A DNA stretch of 64,000 bases from contig CALSCO010002368.1 of NCBI GenBank assembly GCA_943704415.1, positions 1-64,000 of the forward strand. Direction: 5' to 3'. Position 1 is the stretch's first letter. Each line of letters starts with the position of its first letter. A program made the translations under genes and the position numbers. Source of the DNA: Parvularia atlantis (Eukaryota; Opisthokonta; Rotosphaerida). The notes beneath the pieces are model-generated. The model ran no database searches. It had not been told where the DNA came from and saw only the letters and a program-made list of their open reading frames with translations. Shown here piece by piece: positions 22,995 through 33,770 of this stretch.

Positions 22995-23152
22995 GTTGGT
23001 CGATCGCCCCCTATCGGTTGTTGCCTTGCCCGCCTTCCGCATCGAGCGGGAGTGCACGCACACGCCTCTGGCCGCATCTCAGGCCGCATGCGCACAGTAT
23101 CGGAGGTGTGACACGTCGATGTCATCGTCATCGTCGCGCATCGTGCCGCCGA

Positions 23153-23157
23153 CCAAT
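23153..23157 (+). promoter_or_regulatory. CCAAT box upstream of the glycosyltransferase gene
   Basis: A CCAAT pentamer in the context GACCAATCGG lies 99 nt before the glycosyltransferase ATG, in the spacer shared with the divergent TRAF7-like gene. It matches the core of the HAP/NF-Y site; use is inferred. Confidence 0.4.
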
Positions 23158-23255
23158 CGGACGCTAGCGCGCGCTGTGCGACGTGTTTCAGCCGGCGTCC
23201 TCGTGGCACACCGCAGGCAGCCTCAGCCGCAGCCAGCACTCCTCGCGAGCCGACG

Positions 23256-26200
23256 ATGGCGGCCGACCGCCAGCCGCTGCTCTCGGCGCGCTGTGTCGTC
23301 ATCGTGCTCCTGCTCATGTTCATCCTTCAGACCGTGACCATGCTGCATCTGTACCTCCAGGTCGACCTGGGCGCCGCCGGCACGGCTGCCACACCCGTCG
23401 CCCTCGCCGGCCGCAGCGCGCGACAGGGCGCGACCGGCGAGGCGGCGCCGCCGCGCTACCGCCGCTCATCGCTTAGCGCCGCCGGTGCCTCTAGTCTTAG
23501 CGAGCGGCAGCAGCGGCTGGCGCGCGCCGCGAGCACGCACGACCACGGCCAGGGCGCCGAGACGGGCCCACTCGGGCGCCTGACCATCTTCTCCGTGCTC
23601 AAGGACATGGACCAGCACGACGTGCCGGCCGAGTGCCGCCTGACGACGAGTGTGCTCGACGGCGCCGGTGCTACTCGCGGCGAGCAGCCCGCACCGGAGG
23701 ACGCCGGCAGCGGTGATGGCGCGGGACGACGCGCGGGTGGCGGGCAGCGACGCGCCGCGGGCGCGGCCGTCGTGAGCGAGACACGATGCAACCTGACAGA
23801 CTTTGCGGCGTGGATGGACACGCGCGTGGCGCGCAACGCGCTCGTGAGCTGGCTGCTGTTGCCCAACGTGGACGTGATCTTGTTTGGAGCCCCGTCGGCG
23901 TGCCGGTTCGTGCAGGACGCGGTGCTGCCGCTGGTGCCGGCGGCGCAACGCGTGCACCTGCACTGCGAGCCGCCGCCGTGTGTGCACGCGCAGTACGGCG
24001 CGCCCACATACGACTGCATGTTTGCGCGCGTGCGCGACCTGGCCGAGACCGAGTGGATTATGTACACCAACGCGGACGTGATCTACTTCCCGGACTTGGT
24101 CGAGTTGGTGGAGGACGTGCAGCGGCGGTTCGCGCGGTTTGCGATCGTGGGCAAGCGCACGGACCTTTGGCTGCCGCTGAGCCTCGCGTTCGACAACACG
24201 AGCTGGGCGGCCGAGCTGCGGACGATGGCGGGCCTGTACGGGTCGCTCCACGGCAAGTATGGCATCGACTACTTTGTGTTCCACCGCGACGCCTTCCCGA
24301 CCATGCTCCCGTTCCTGGTCGGGCGTGTGCGCTGGGACAACTGGCTCCTGGCGCAGTTCATCCGTGACCCGGCCGTGACGACGATCGACGCGACTGAGGC
24401 CGTCCTGGCCGTACACCAGCTGCACGGGCGCACGGGCGCGTCGGCCAAGCGCGAGGGCTCGACGTACAACATCGAGCTGACCCAGGGCGATGCGGTTGAC
24501 CCGAAAAAGGTGGGCGACATCGAGCAGACGGACATGCGCGTGACGCTGGCGCGGCGGCCGCGGCTCAAGACCGACGCGCTCGCATTCGTGAGCGACCCGG
24601 ACGCGCGCCTCACCCGCCCGCTCAACGTGGCCACGGGCGCGTGCGCGAGCGAGCAGTGCGTCCTCAGCCGGCTCGTCCCGCCGCTCACGGCGGTCTTGTA
24701 CCGACAGCAGCGCAACCGGCTCGTCGTAGTGGCGTCGGTCGGGCCGGACCAAGTCGACCTGGCGCTCAACTGGGTGTGCCACATGGACCGCCTCGGCCTG
24801 GGCATGTACCTGCTGCACACGGCCGATCAGGGCGTGCTGCAGCATCTGCTGCAACTGGGCCTGCCCGCGGTGCAACTGTCGTCGCCGTACGGTTACCGCC
24901 TCGCATCGACCCGCGCCCCGACCGGCGGCAACGTCTGGGCCACGCCGGCGCACGAGGCGCAGCTGGGCGGGCGCATCGACTTGGCCGCGCAGATCCTCAT
25001 GGCCGGCATCGATGTGCTGCTCTGGGACCTCGACGCGATCCCGCTCGGCAACCCCGTGCCCGCGCTCGACCCGACCGCCGACGTCGTCTCGCGCATCAAC
25101 ACCGCGTCCGATTTCGGCCGCCCCGGCCAGGTCGTCTACGTCGCCCTGGGCAAGAACAAGCGGCCGCTCTCGGCCGGCTTCCTCTACCTGCGCGCGACCG
25201 AACGCACCAAGCAGTACATCTTCCGCGTCAAGATCGCCCACGAGCGCCTGCTCGAGGCTGTCGCGGCCGCGATCGCCAAGGGCCGCGGCTGGCAGGCGCC
25301 CGCGCCGTCCTTCGAGGACCAGGCGTTCACAACGGGCCTGCAGGGCGACAACCTGGCGGTGAAGCACCTGCCGGCGACGATCGTGGCCGACCGCATGATC
25401 TTTGCGCGCCGGGGTGAGCTCGCGCGGGGCGAGTGGCCGCTGGTCGTGTACCACAACGACATCCCCTCGGTCGCCGATCGCGTGCTCGAGCTCAAGCGCG
25501 CGGGCGTGTGGCTGCTGGCCGAGCGCGCGGCCGTGTGCCGCGCGAGCGCCTTCCCGCTCCCGCTGCGGCCGGCCCCGAGCGAGGTCATCGGCGACGTGCG
25601 CACAACCGGGCTCGTCCTCACCGTCGTCGTCCACGTCACGCCCGAGCACACCGGCGCCGACGTGCGCGCGCTCCTCGCCAGCCTCGCCCGCGCAGACTAC
25701 ACCGGCGCGACCGGCACGGCCAGCCGGCACACGGACGCGCAGCCGTCGAGTGCCGCGCGCTGGCGTCTCGGCGGCACGGGCGGCGACGTGACCTTCGCGC
25801 GGGACCAGCTCCAGCTCCAACAGCAACAGCAGCATCAGCAGCGGCGCCGGCGCGGACAGAACGCGGCCATCCTGCTCAACAAGCTGCGCCTCGAGAGCCT
25901 GCTCGCCGGTGACGACGAGGAGGACGGCAGCGACGGCGACGGCGATGGCGACTACGGGTCCTCCTCGACGGCGGCAGACGACGACGACGACAAGGCAGGG
26001 AGCGTGTGGATGGGCTGGCACGAGGTGCGCGTGCGCGTCTTTGCGCCGGCGACGCACGGCGACATCGCCGACGTGCGGGCAATCGTGGGCGAGATCGACG
26101 CAATGTGGGCTGAGGGCGCCGTGCGGCTATTTGAGCTGAGCACGCCGGCGGACCTGACGCGCACGGCGGTCGCGTGGCTGCCGAGCGTGCAGCGCGAGAT

Positions 26201-26834
26201 CGGCCTGTTTATCGAACCCGGGCACGTCGTCCTGCCGCACTACGCCTCGGCGCTGCTCGTGCTCGCGGCCGAGTACTACTTCAGCGGCGCAGCGGCACCG
26301 TTCGACGCGCACCTGCTGGGCGTGAGCCTGCTGAGCCGGCCGCAGGACGTGCCGTTTGAGGACACTAAGAGCGCAATGAAGCGCGTGGACGACACGTGGG
26401 CCTACCGCTACCAGCGCGTGACGCCGTCGGGCACGGCCATCTTTGGACAGCACTACGCCGAGTTCCTCACGTGGCACTTTCGCGAGCTGCGCGCGCTCGA
26501 CGACCCGCTGCTCACGGCTGCTGCTGCTGCGGCGGCGGCCAGCCCGACGACCGCACCCCCGCCCCCGCCCATCATCACCGAGCGCAGCCTCGCCGAGCGG
26601 CTCGAGCGCTACATGGTCGATCGCGGACTGTACGCGGTCTACGCCGGGCCGCGGCTGGGCGCGCTCGTCGTGCCCGTGAGCGAGGCGGCGCGGCCCGGGC
26701 CCGACCCGCTCACGCTGCGCGGCGCTCTGCCGGCCCTGCCCGACCTGCTCCTGCTCGACGCGCAGAGCGTGCGCGTGCTGCCGCAGCAAGTGATCGAGTC
26801 GCGCGGGCTGCTCGGGTCGGTGCGGTCGCCGTGA
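23256..26834 (+). CDS. Large type II membrane glycosyltransferase, intronless
   Basis: Putative Golgi glycosyltransferase of 1192 residues in a single uninterrupted reading frame, unlike every large neighbour. A signal anchor at residues 11-35 (VVIVLLLMFILQTVTML) gives type II topology. Three GT-like blocks follow. Block A (about 105-390) contains EWIMYTNADVIYFPDLV and ends near WDNWLLAQF. Block B (about 485-720) contains VLLWDLDAIPLGNPV, the signature of the nucleotide-diphospho-sugar transferase family that includes plant RGXT-type enzymes, plus LSAGFLYLRAT and EDQAFTTGL. Block C (about 785-1150) contains GLFIEPGHVVLPHYAS and is weakly similar to processive-type GT folds. A poly-Gln and Asp/Glu-rich linker lies around 850-915. 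Donor and acceptor sugars cannot be deduced. Third-position GC is as high as in neighbours. Confidence 0.75.
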   Translation: MAADRQPLLSARCVVIVLLLMFILQTVTMLHLYLQVDLGAAGTAATPVALAGRSARQGATGEAAPPRYRRSSLSAAGASSLSERQQRLARAASTHDHGQGAETGPLGRLTIFSVLKDMDQHDVPAECRLTTSVLDGAGATRGEQPAPEDAGSGDGAGRRAGGGQRRAAGAAVVSETRCNLTDFAAWMDTRVARNALVSWLLLPNVDVILFGAPSACRFVQDAVLPLVPAAQRVHLHCEPPPCVHAQYGAPTYDCMFARVRDLAETEWIMYTNADVIYFPDLVELVEDVQRRFARFAIVGKRTDLWLPLSLAFDNTSWAAELRTMAGLYGSLHGKYGIDYFVFHRDAFPTMLPFLVGRVRWDNWLLAQFIRDPAVTTIDATEAVLAVHQLHGRTGASAKREGSTYNIELTQGDAVDPKKVGDIEQTDMRVTLARRPRLKTDALAFVSDPDARLTRPLNVATGACASEQCVLSRLVPPLTAVLYRQQRNRLVVVASVGPDQVDLALNWVCHMDRLGLGMYLLHTADQGVLQHLLQLGLPAVQLSSPYGYRLASTRAPTGGNVWATPAHEAQLGGRIDLAAQILMAGIDVLLWDLDAIPLGNPVPALDPTADVVSRINTASDFGRPGQVVYVALGKNKRPLSAGFLYLRATERTKQYIFRVKIAHERLLEAVAAAIAKGRGWQAPAPSFEDQAFTTGLQGDNLAVKHLPATIVADRMIFARRGELARGEWPLVVYHNDIPSVADRVLELKRAGVWLLAERAAVCRASAFPLPLRPAPSEVIGDVRTTGLVLTVVVHVTPEHTGADVRALLASLARADYTGATGTASRHTDAQPSSAARWRLGGTGGDVTFARDQLQLQQQQQHQQRRRRGQNAAILLNKLRLESLLAGDDEEDGSDGDGDGDYGSSSTAADDDDDKAGSVWMGWHEVRVRVFAPATHGDIADVRAIVGEIDAMWAEGAVRLFELSTPADLTRTAVAWLPSVQREIGLFIEPGHVVLPHYASALLVLAAEYYFSGAAAPFDAHLLGVSLLSRPQDVPFEDTKSAMKRVDDTWAYRYQRVTPSGTAIFGQHYAEFLTWHFRELRALDDPLLTAAAAAAAASPTTAPPPPPIITERSLAERLERYMVDRGLYAVYAGPRLGALVVPVSEAARPGPDPLTLRGALPALPDLLLLDAQSVRVLPQQVIESRGLLGSVRSP

Positions 26835-27216
26835 AGGCGTAAAAGTGAGAGGCACATGTACAAAAACGCAAGCACTTCACGAGCACATACGCAAACACAC
26901 GTGGGCCGATGCCTCGCGCTCCGGTCCGCAAATTTTCGTGGTCACAACCATCCAAACAAAAAACAGCACGCGGTAACAAAAATCAATGGTCCTCGGCAGT
27001 AGTTTGGGCTTGTGACTGAGTCTGGGCTTGACGGCGACGACGACGATTGGCGGCCGATCGCAGTCCGTTGTTTTTGGCGACAAAGTGGTTGGTGATGGCG
27101 AGAAGATCGTCGGCCGTCTTGAGGATTGTTGATGCCACTACGTAGATGAGGTTTGATCCGAGTCGACGACGACGACACGACAGTGTGTGCGGCCGTTTGC
27201 ACATCGATTGCTAGTC
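26835..27216. other. AT-richer spacer between glycosyltransferase and mitochondrial-like gene
   Basis: A stretch of 382 nt, visibly lower in GC than its surroundings, with A and T runs at 26935-26990. It should hold the 3' end of the glycosyltransferase transcript and the promoter of the next gene. It contains an ATTGG (inverted CCAAT) at 27047-27051 and the small minus-strand frame described separately. Confidence 0.5.
26983..27204 (-). CDS. Possible 73-residue protein, doubtful
   Basis: An ATG-initiated frame of 73 codons. Its middle reads like a folded amphipathic segment (SNLIYVVASTILKTADD, then LLAITNHFVAKNNGLRSA), flanked by arginine-rich ends and a Gln/Thr-rich tail. No family was recognised. 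Against it: third codon positions are only about half G or C, far below the neighbouring genes, and no intron or conserved motif supports it. For it: its ATG would lie 12 nt from the divergent ATG at 27217, matching the head-to-head spacing seen elsewhere in this window. It could instead be leader or untranslated sequence. Confidence 0.28.
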   Translation of the reverse strand: MCKRPHTLSCRRRRLGSNLIYVVASTILKTADDLLAITNHFVAKNNGLRSAANRRRRRQAQTQSQAQTTAEDH

Positions 27217-27953
27217 ATGCTGCGTCGCGCCCTCCTCTGTAGGCGCTTCAGCAGCGCGCTGCGGCGGCAGGCGCGCTTCCCGGAGGCGCACGGCGGCCCG
27301 TCGCAGGTGCGGGGCGTGCTGCTGGCTCGTGTGCGTGTGACGGCTGACCGCGCAAGCAGGGCCGCAGCGTGCTCGAGGAGCCAGAGGCCGCGTCGTCGAT
27401 CGCGGCCGTCACGCTCAAGGTGCTTGTGGTGGGCACGGGCGGGCTGGTGGCGGGCGCGGCCGGCTCGAGCTACATGGCCAAGGTGCTGGACGAGGACCTG
27501 GGCTGGTTCCACTACGAGCCGGATGACGACGACAACAACGACGACGACGACGACGACGACCAGGGCGACGACGACGACAAGGGCGACGACGACGACAAGG
27601 GCGACGACAAGGACGCGAAGGCCAAGGACGTCGGCGGGGCGCGGCTCGACCTAAGGGACATCGCGCGGCTGCCGCTCGGTGCGCGCGTGCGGTCGCGCTG
27701 CTGCCTGTGTTGCTGACGAGAGGTTGCAGAGCAGCGCGCGGAGCGGTACTTGGCGGCGTTCACGCGGGAGCTCGAGGCGGTGCAGGCGGCGCACCAGGCG
27801 GCCGAGACGCGCTGGGAGCGGCACGTGCTCGAGGCGACGGAGCGGCAGCTGCACCGCAACATCGCCGCGATCGAGACGCACGCCGGCATGCACCTCAGCG
27901 GTGGTGGTGGTGGTGGTGGTGGTGGTGGTGGGCACAGCGAGGTGACTTTGTGA
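27217..27953 (+). CDS. Mitochondrial-looking membrane protein of unknown function
   Basis: Function not recognised. The ATG at 27217 opens MLRRALLCRRFSSALRRQARF, an arginine-rich, acid-free leader typical of a mitochondrial targeting peptide. After the first intron a hydrophobic, glycine-rich segment (LKVLVVGTGGLVAGAAG) could span the inner membrane. It is followed by FHYEPDDDD and a long Asp/Lys repeat. After the second intron comes a probable coiled coil (RYLAAFTRELEAVQAAHQA, then TERQLHRNIAAI) and a run of about eleven glycines from a GGT repeat. The order presequence, one TM, acidic spacer and coiled coil recalls inner-membrane organising proteins, but no signature supports a name. The next gene's ATG is only 16 nt past this stop codon. 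Confidence 0.65.
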
Positions 27954-27969
27954 ACGCAGCCCAACGCGG

Positions 27970-29425
27970 ATGTCGGACGAGGATTCGCGCGCGAGGGGCC
28001 GCGTGCGCTCGCGCTACGCGAAGAACGCGTGCACGAGCTGCAAGCGCGCCCACGTCGCTTGCGACGACGCGCGCCCGTGCGGCCGCTGCGTGCGCCTCAA
28101 GCGCACCGACACCTGCGAGAGCGCCGAGCACCGCAAGCGCGGCTGGCGTAAGGGGCGCGCACGGACGGCAGTCGACGGCACGGGCAGCAGCGGCAGCGAC
28201 GGCGGCGGCAACGGCAGCCCGATGACCGCGCCCATGTCCGCGCCCGCGCCTGCGCCTGCGCCTGCGCCCGTGAACGAATCGCTGTTCCTCACGACGCGGC
28301 TCGACGGGACCATCGTCCTCGTCAGCGACGGCCGCCGCGTGCTCGGGCCGGGTGCGGCGGCCGCGCTCATCGGCGTCAGCATCTTTGCTGCCGCCGACCC
28401 GGCGGACGAGCCCGTGCTGCGCCAGGTGTATGAGCTCGCGCAGGTGACGGCACAAGAGGTCGCAATGCTCTTCCGCCTGCGCCGGATGAGTGCGCGCGCC
28501 GCCGTGTGCGCCCGCACGACCTCGTGCTCACGCGTCTTGCGCAGACGGCGACTACGTTTGGATCGAGGGGCGCGGGACTGTGACGCCGCACAGCACCCTG
28601 CAGTTCCGCGGCGCGCCGTACCAGTTGCTCACGTTCGACCAGGCGACGCCCGACGCGCTGCCGCCGCCCGCGGACGTGGCCTTCTCGACGGCACACGACG
28701 TGCGCGCCGTCCCGACCTGCGTGCGCTGCGCCTCACGCTGGCGCCGTCGCAGATCCACCAGCTCGCGTGCGTCGACGTCACGCCCGAGTTTCAGCGCATC
28801 CTCGGCTACGACGTCTCGGCCATGTCGGGCCAGTTCATCTTCGACATCGCACACCCGGACGACGCGCCGATCATGCGCGAGGCGCAGATGCTGGTGCGCA
28901 GCGCAGCCCGAGTGTCCCGGGCTATGCGGGCTGAGCGTGCTGCGCAGCTCCAGGCCGGCGAGCGTGTGCACTGCCGCCTGCGGTTCCGGCTGCGGCACCG
29001 GCGGGGCCACTACGTCTGGCTCGACAGCCACGCGCGGCTGCTGGTCGACCTGGGCACGCAGGCGCCGTCGATGATCATGTGCACGATGAAACCTGTGCCG
29101 CTGCACGAGGAGCCGCGCCCGCACGTGCAGCTGACCTGCGACGACGTGACGGTGCGCGTCTTATGTGCGCGCGCGTGCTTGTCTCATACCGTCTCTCGTG
29201 GCAGCAGACGCCTCATCCCGAGCCGCTAGCACCGCCACCGCCCGCAGCCTTGCAGCCCGCCGCGTCGCCGGCACTGGTGTGCGCGTGAGAGGCTGCGACC
29301 GCGGCCGGGCAGCTCACGCCGCGCCGCAGTTTGACGACAACGTGCCGCTGTTCCTCATGCCCCTGCCAGAGTTCCACGAGCTCGTGGGCACGCCGAGCTT
29401 CTTCCGGTCGCCGCCAGCGCCGTAG
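27970..29425 (+). CDS. Zn2Cys6 transcription factor with PAS folds
   Basis: Probable DNA-binding regulator. An N-terminal binuclear zinc cluster (residues about 18-45) has ACTSCKRAHVACDDARPCGR followed by CVRLKRTDTC, giving the six cysteines, then a basic KRGWRKG linker. Two PAS-like regions follow. The first runs from about residue 105 (LDGTIVLVSDGRRVLG) to DGDYVWIEGRG. The second contains CVDVTPEFQRILGYD, FIFDIAHPDDAPIM and RRGHYVWLDSHARLLVD. This zinc-cluster-plus-PAS order is like the fungal ERT1/AcuK group of carbon-metabolism regulators, but the second PAS is better preserved than usual; exact orthology is not claimed. About four introns. The C-terminus ends FLMPLPEFHELVGTPSFF. The gene starts 16 nt after the upstream stop codon and ends 27 nt from the convergent SWT1-like stop codon. 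Confidence 0.78.
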
Positions 29426-29452
29426 CCCCGCCGCATAACTAGACCTTACATC

Positions 29453-30908
29453 TCACACAGGTAGCAATACACGCAGTATCCGCAGCTCCTCCGCCAGAGG
29501 CCCGCGCGCCGCCGCGTCGCACAGCTTCACGAGCACCGCGGCCCCGTCGGCAATCGCGCACCCGTCGCCGGTCGACAGCGGCAGGCGCCGGCGGTGCTTG
29601 GTCATGCTGGTGCAGGCCTGCTCGACGGCTGCGCGCGCCTCACGCGGCAGCAGCTTCAGGAACACCCGCGGCCAGCTCTTCAGCATCGCCTGCAGCACGG
29701 CAGCGAGGTCCGTCCAGGGCGGCGGCGGGCGCGCCACGGTCTCCCATTGCTACTCGTGCGCACCGCCGTCAGTCGCACGCCTACCTGCGTGCGCGCGCGC
29801 GCGCGGGGCGCACCTCACCCAGTGCCTCGGCCATCAGCTCGCGCACGGCGCCGTCGAGCGCCGCGAGCAGGCGCGTGTCGGCCCACGCAGCCAGCTGCGC
29901 CGCGGGCGGCACGGCGATCGTTTCGGGCGGCGCGATACGCGCGGGCGGCACCATCGACACGGCCAGCTCGTCGCGTGCCGCGGCTGCGGGTGGCGGTGGT
30001 CGTCGTGGTGCTTCGGAGGCGTCCACACTGAGCCAGTCGTCGACACTGACGAGCGTGGGCCCGGCCGCGCGTGTCCCGTTTGCGTGCTGCCACTCCATGC
30101 GCGTCAGCTCGGTCGAGCGCGGCACAGCCACCGGCTCGGGCTGGGGCGGCTCGGCGAAAGCGGCGGGCGCCACGACGGCCTCGACGACCGGCTCAAAGTC
30201 CAGCGCACGGGCGCGCACAGACAGGGTCTTCCATGTGCACGACTCAATGCCGTGGACCTGTGCGCGCATCAGCGGCGGGCGGCCTGCCGTGCGCGCGCGC
30301 GCGCGCGACGGGCGCACCGCCAGCTTCACACCCAAGTTGACGTCGTTTGACAGCAGCACGACGGTGTGCCCGCGGCGCGCAAAGTACCTGCAGCAGTCGA
30401 GGATGCGGTCGTCGTTGGTCTGTCGCAGGGTCACACACGCGCGCGGCGGCGAGAGCGAGAGAGCGCGCGCCTTGCACACGGCCTCGATCTCGTCCATGCG
30501 CTGCCCGCGCAGGCGCCCACGGGGCTGCCGCAGCTGCTCGTACAGGAAGCGCGTCGCGGTGCGGGCCAACTGCCGCACGTCGTCGCTGTGCGCGGCGTCG
30601 GCCTGCTTGAGCCTGTCGAGCTCCTCAACGACGACCCACGGCACGATCAGCCACAGCGCGATGCTCGGCGCGACGCGCAGCAGGCCCTCGATCCACGCCA
30701 GGTGCGACAGCAGGAAGTTGGTGTCGAGCACAGCCAGCGTCGCGTGCGCCGGGCGCTGCTCCGACGGCGGCGACGGCCCATTCGACCAGTGCGACCGCTG
30801 CGGCGTTGTCCCGTCGGCCGTCCACGAGGCGCGCAGCGTCTCGACCGCGCGGCACACGTCCACGTCCATCGCGTCGTCATCACCCGGCGGCGTGTCTTGA
30901 GGCGACAT
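29453..30908 (-). CDS. PIN-domain endoribonuclease, SWT1-like
   Basis: Probable nuclear RNA quality-control endonuclease. The ATG at 30908 opens MSPQDTPPGDDDAMDVDV. The PIN domain (about residues 55-200) has acidic motifs in the expected order: LAVLDTNFLLSHLAWI, VPWVVVEELDRLKQ, TNDDRILDCCRYFA and VVLLSNDVNLGVKLAV. This is the SWT1 pattern. The C-terminal half includes a proline/alanine-rich stretch, then a helical region, and after an intron in the 29738-29820 area the final exon ends at 29453. The large frame may include one more short intron near the arginine-rich RPSRARARTAG stretch. Head-to-head with the myotubularin gene, 64 nt between start codons. Confidence 0.78.
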
Positions 30909-30972
30909 CGTGCCACGGGCTGACGGCGCCGCGGCAGACGCAGCAACTTGTGCTCTGCGTCGCGCTGTCACG

Positions 30973-31027
30973 ATGCTTCGCTTCTGGTGGCCGGACGCGT
31001 CGTCCTCCAGCAGCAGCAGCGGCAGCA

Positions 31028-31067
<40 letters not shown>

Positions 31068-33712
31068 TGCGGGCGGCGACGCGATGGGCACGCCCGGCGA
31101 GCGCTCGTTTGTGCTCGTGTCGCTCAACCGGCAGCACGCGAGCGAGCGGGTGCGTCGCGGCCACACACAACGCGACAACAACAAGCCGTGACACATGGCG
31201 CACAGGCGCACGCAGAGGACCTGCTCGACGGCGAGGGCAGCTCGTCCGTCGCCTCGGCGCTGCTCGCATCGGGCGGGGCCGGCGGGGCTGGCGGGCCGGG
31301 CGCGGGCGCGTCGCAGGAGGAGGTCGATCTCGAGCGCGAGCTGCGAATGCGCGCCAACGCGGCCCTCGCGCTGCCGGACGACCCCGTGCTCGAGCCGGGC
31401 GAGCGCATCCTCGTGGCGTGTGCGTGCGCCGCGGGTCCGTGCGCGTGCACACCCGTGTGACGTGCGCGCGTGCCCGGCCTCCAGCGCGCAACATCACCTT
31501 CACCGACGCCTACGCCACGGGCACGGGCTCGCTGTTCGTCACCAACTTCCGCATCGCTTTCCACGCCGCCGCGCCGTCTGCGTCCGCGGCGACGGCCGAC
31601 GCGGCGATGGGCAGCGCTGGTGCGCGGGGCCGGTCGCGCTGGCGGCGCTTCCGCAGCCGCTCGGCGGTGCGTCACGTCATAGCGTACGCGCGCCACATGA
31701 CGCGCGGCGCGGCACGCAGGCAGCGCTCAGCGGCAGCCTCGGCAACCATAACGTGCCGCTGGGTCTCGTGGCCAACGTGATGCGCACGTTCGAGGGCGGC
31801 TCGCAGACGGCGTACGGCCTCGAGCTCGCGCTCAAGGACGGCCGCGTGCTGCGCCTTGGCGGGTTCACGAGCGAGCGCGCATACAAGCAGCTGCTGCTCT
31901 CGGCCTTCCCCGAGACGCACCAGGGCGCGCTGTTTGCGTTCACCTTCTCGCCTGCGGCCCCGCCCGCGTCCGAGCTCGACGGTTGGAGCGTGTATCAGGC
32001 GCTGCGCGAGTATGCGCGCATCGGAGTGCCGAGCTCGCTCTGGAGCATCACGACGCTCAACGACCGCTACGAGCTCTGCCCGACGTACCCGAGGTGCGCG
32101 CTCGCTCGCAGTGGCAGCTGCGAGCTGACGGGGCAGCGCAATCAGGCACCTCGTCGTGCCGGCCGAGGCCACGGACGACCTCATCCTCGACGCGGCCAAG
32201 TTCCGCTCGCAGAGCCGCCTGCCGGTGCTCTGCTGGGTGCACCCGCACAGCGGCGGCGTCGTGTGCCGCGCCGCTCAGCCGACGGCCGGCTTTGTGGGGC
32301 GGTCGAAGCCCGACGAAGAGCTCGTCGAGTGCGTTGACCTACCGCCCTGCACCTGCTGCCGCTAACGCTGCCGCGCAGGCTGCTGTGGCGCAGCTGCGGC
32401 CGCCGGCGCGACTCGTCCGCGGTGCACCTGATCATTGACGCGCGCCCGCGCATCAACGCCGAGGCGAACCGCGCGTCCGGCGGCGGGTATGAGCACGCGC
32501 CCAACTACACGCAGACCGAGATCGAGTTCCTCGGCGTGGGCACGTCTGCCACGCGCGTGCGTGCGGCGTGGCTCCTGACAGCGTACACAGACAACATTCA
32601 CGTCATGCGCGACTCACACCGCAAGCTCGTCGCCGCGTGCTCGCAGGTTGCGGCGGCCGACGAGGCATTCTGGGCCGAGCTCGAGGACACCGAGTGGCAC
32701 AAGCACATGCGCACGCTGCTCAAGGCGGTCGTGCGTGCGGTGCGCGTCGTCGCGAGCGGGCGGGGCGTGCTTGTGCACTGCTCGGACGGTGCGTGGCTCG
32801 CGCCCGCGTCGCGCGGGCCGCTCCAACGCCGCGCCGCGCCGCAGGCTGGGACCGCACGCCGCAGATCACGTCGCTAGCCATGGTGCGCCCACCCGCGCCC
32901 GCGCTCCAGATGCTCACGCCCGCCGCAGCTGTGCATGGACCCGTTCTACCGCACGCGCACGGTGCTGGCGGCCAGCCGCGCTTGAGCGCCTCGCACTGAC
33001 GCGCGCGTGCAGGGCTTTGCCGTGCTGATCGAGAAGGAGTGGCTCTCGTTCGGCCACAAGTTCCACGACCGCGTTGGCCACGGCCGCTGGAACCCCGGCG
33101 ACGTCGAGGTGCGTCAGCCTCCGCCCGTGCGCGTGCGTGTGCTCACCCGCCCGACGGTAGCGCTCGCCAATCTTCCTGCAGTTTCTCGACACGGTCTGGC
33201 AGGTGCGCGAGCCCGCGGCCGGATGCGGTGCAGGCCTCACCGCCGCGTTGCAGATCTTCAGCCAGTTTCCCGAGGCGTTCGAGTTCTCCGAGGCGTTCCT
33301 GCTCGCCGTGCTGGACGAGAGCCACGCCTGCCGCTACGGCACGTTCCTGTTCAACTGCGAGCGCGAGCGCGTCAACGAGGCCCTGGCGCAGCGCACGGTG
33401 TCGGTCTGGACGCCGCTGTGCGCCCGGGGCGCGACGCAGTACGTCAACTCGCTCTACCAGCCGATCAACGGGACGATCCTGCCGTCGACGTCGAGCCGGT
33501 ACAGCGATCTCTGGCGCACGGTGCACCTGCGGCATCTCGTGAGCACGCGCAGCTTTGCCGTGCCCTCGGTCGAGCTGTACCCGCTGGTGGCGACCGCGAT
33601 CGAGCAGCGGATCGACTCGTCCGAGGTTGATGCACTGGCAGCGGTCGACGCCGAGGCCGATGCACTGGCAGTGCAGGCTGAGACCGACGCCGACGCCTCA
33701 GCGCCAAGCTAA
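30973..33712 (+). CDS. Myotubularin-family phosphoinositide 3-phosphatase
   Basis: Dephosphorylates PI3P and PI(3,5)P2 on endosomal membranes. The ATG at 30973 leads into Ser and Gly runs, then a PH-GRAM domain ([30 protein letters not shown]). The phosphatase domain has [50 protein letters not shown] and [12 protein letters not shown]. The active-site loop HCSDGWDRTPQ is intact (C-x5-R), split by an intron at 32790-32845. It is followed by [18 protein letters not shown] and [14 protein letters not shown]. With the catalytic Cys, Arg and flanking Asp present, this should be an active enzyme rather than a pseudophosphatase. No FYVE domain follows. About eight introns. Confidence 0.93.
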
Positions 33713-33770
33713 GCATGTGATCTTACTATTGCGCCGCCGTGTGTGCGTCCGAACAACAAACCGCTCACTC

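Noticed and set aside
23466-26057. An 863-codon open frame on the minus strand inside the glycosyltransferase gene
   Set aside because: It is rich in Arg, Ala, Gly and His with no motif, as expected for the antisense of a GC-rich coding strand. The plus strand has a signal anchor and GT signatures.
27750-28225. Fusion of the mitochondrial-like gene with the Zn2Cys6-PAS gene by splicing out the GGT repeat
   Set aside because: All GT donors in the GGT run, and the one before the stop codon, give the wrong phase for the Zn2Cys6 frame, so two genes are kept.
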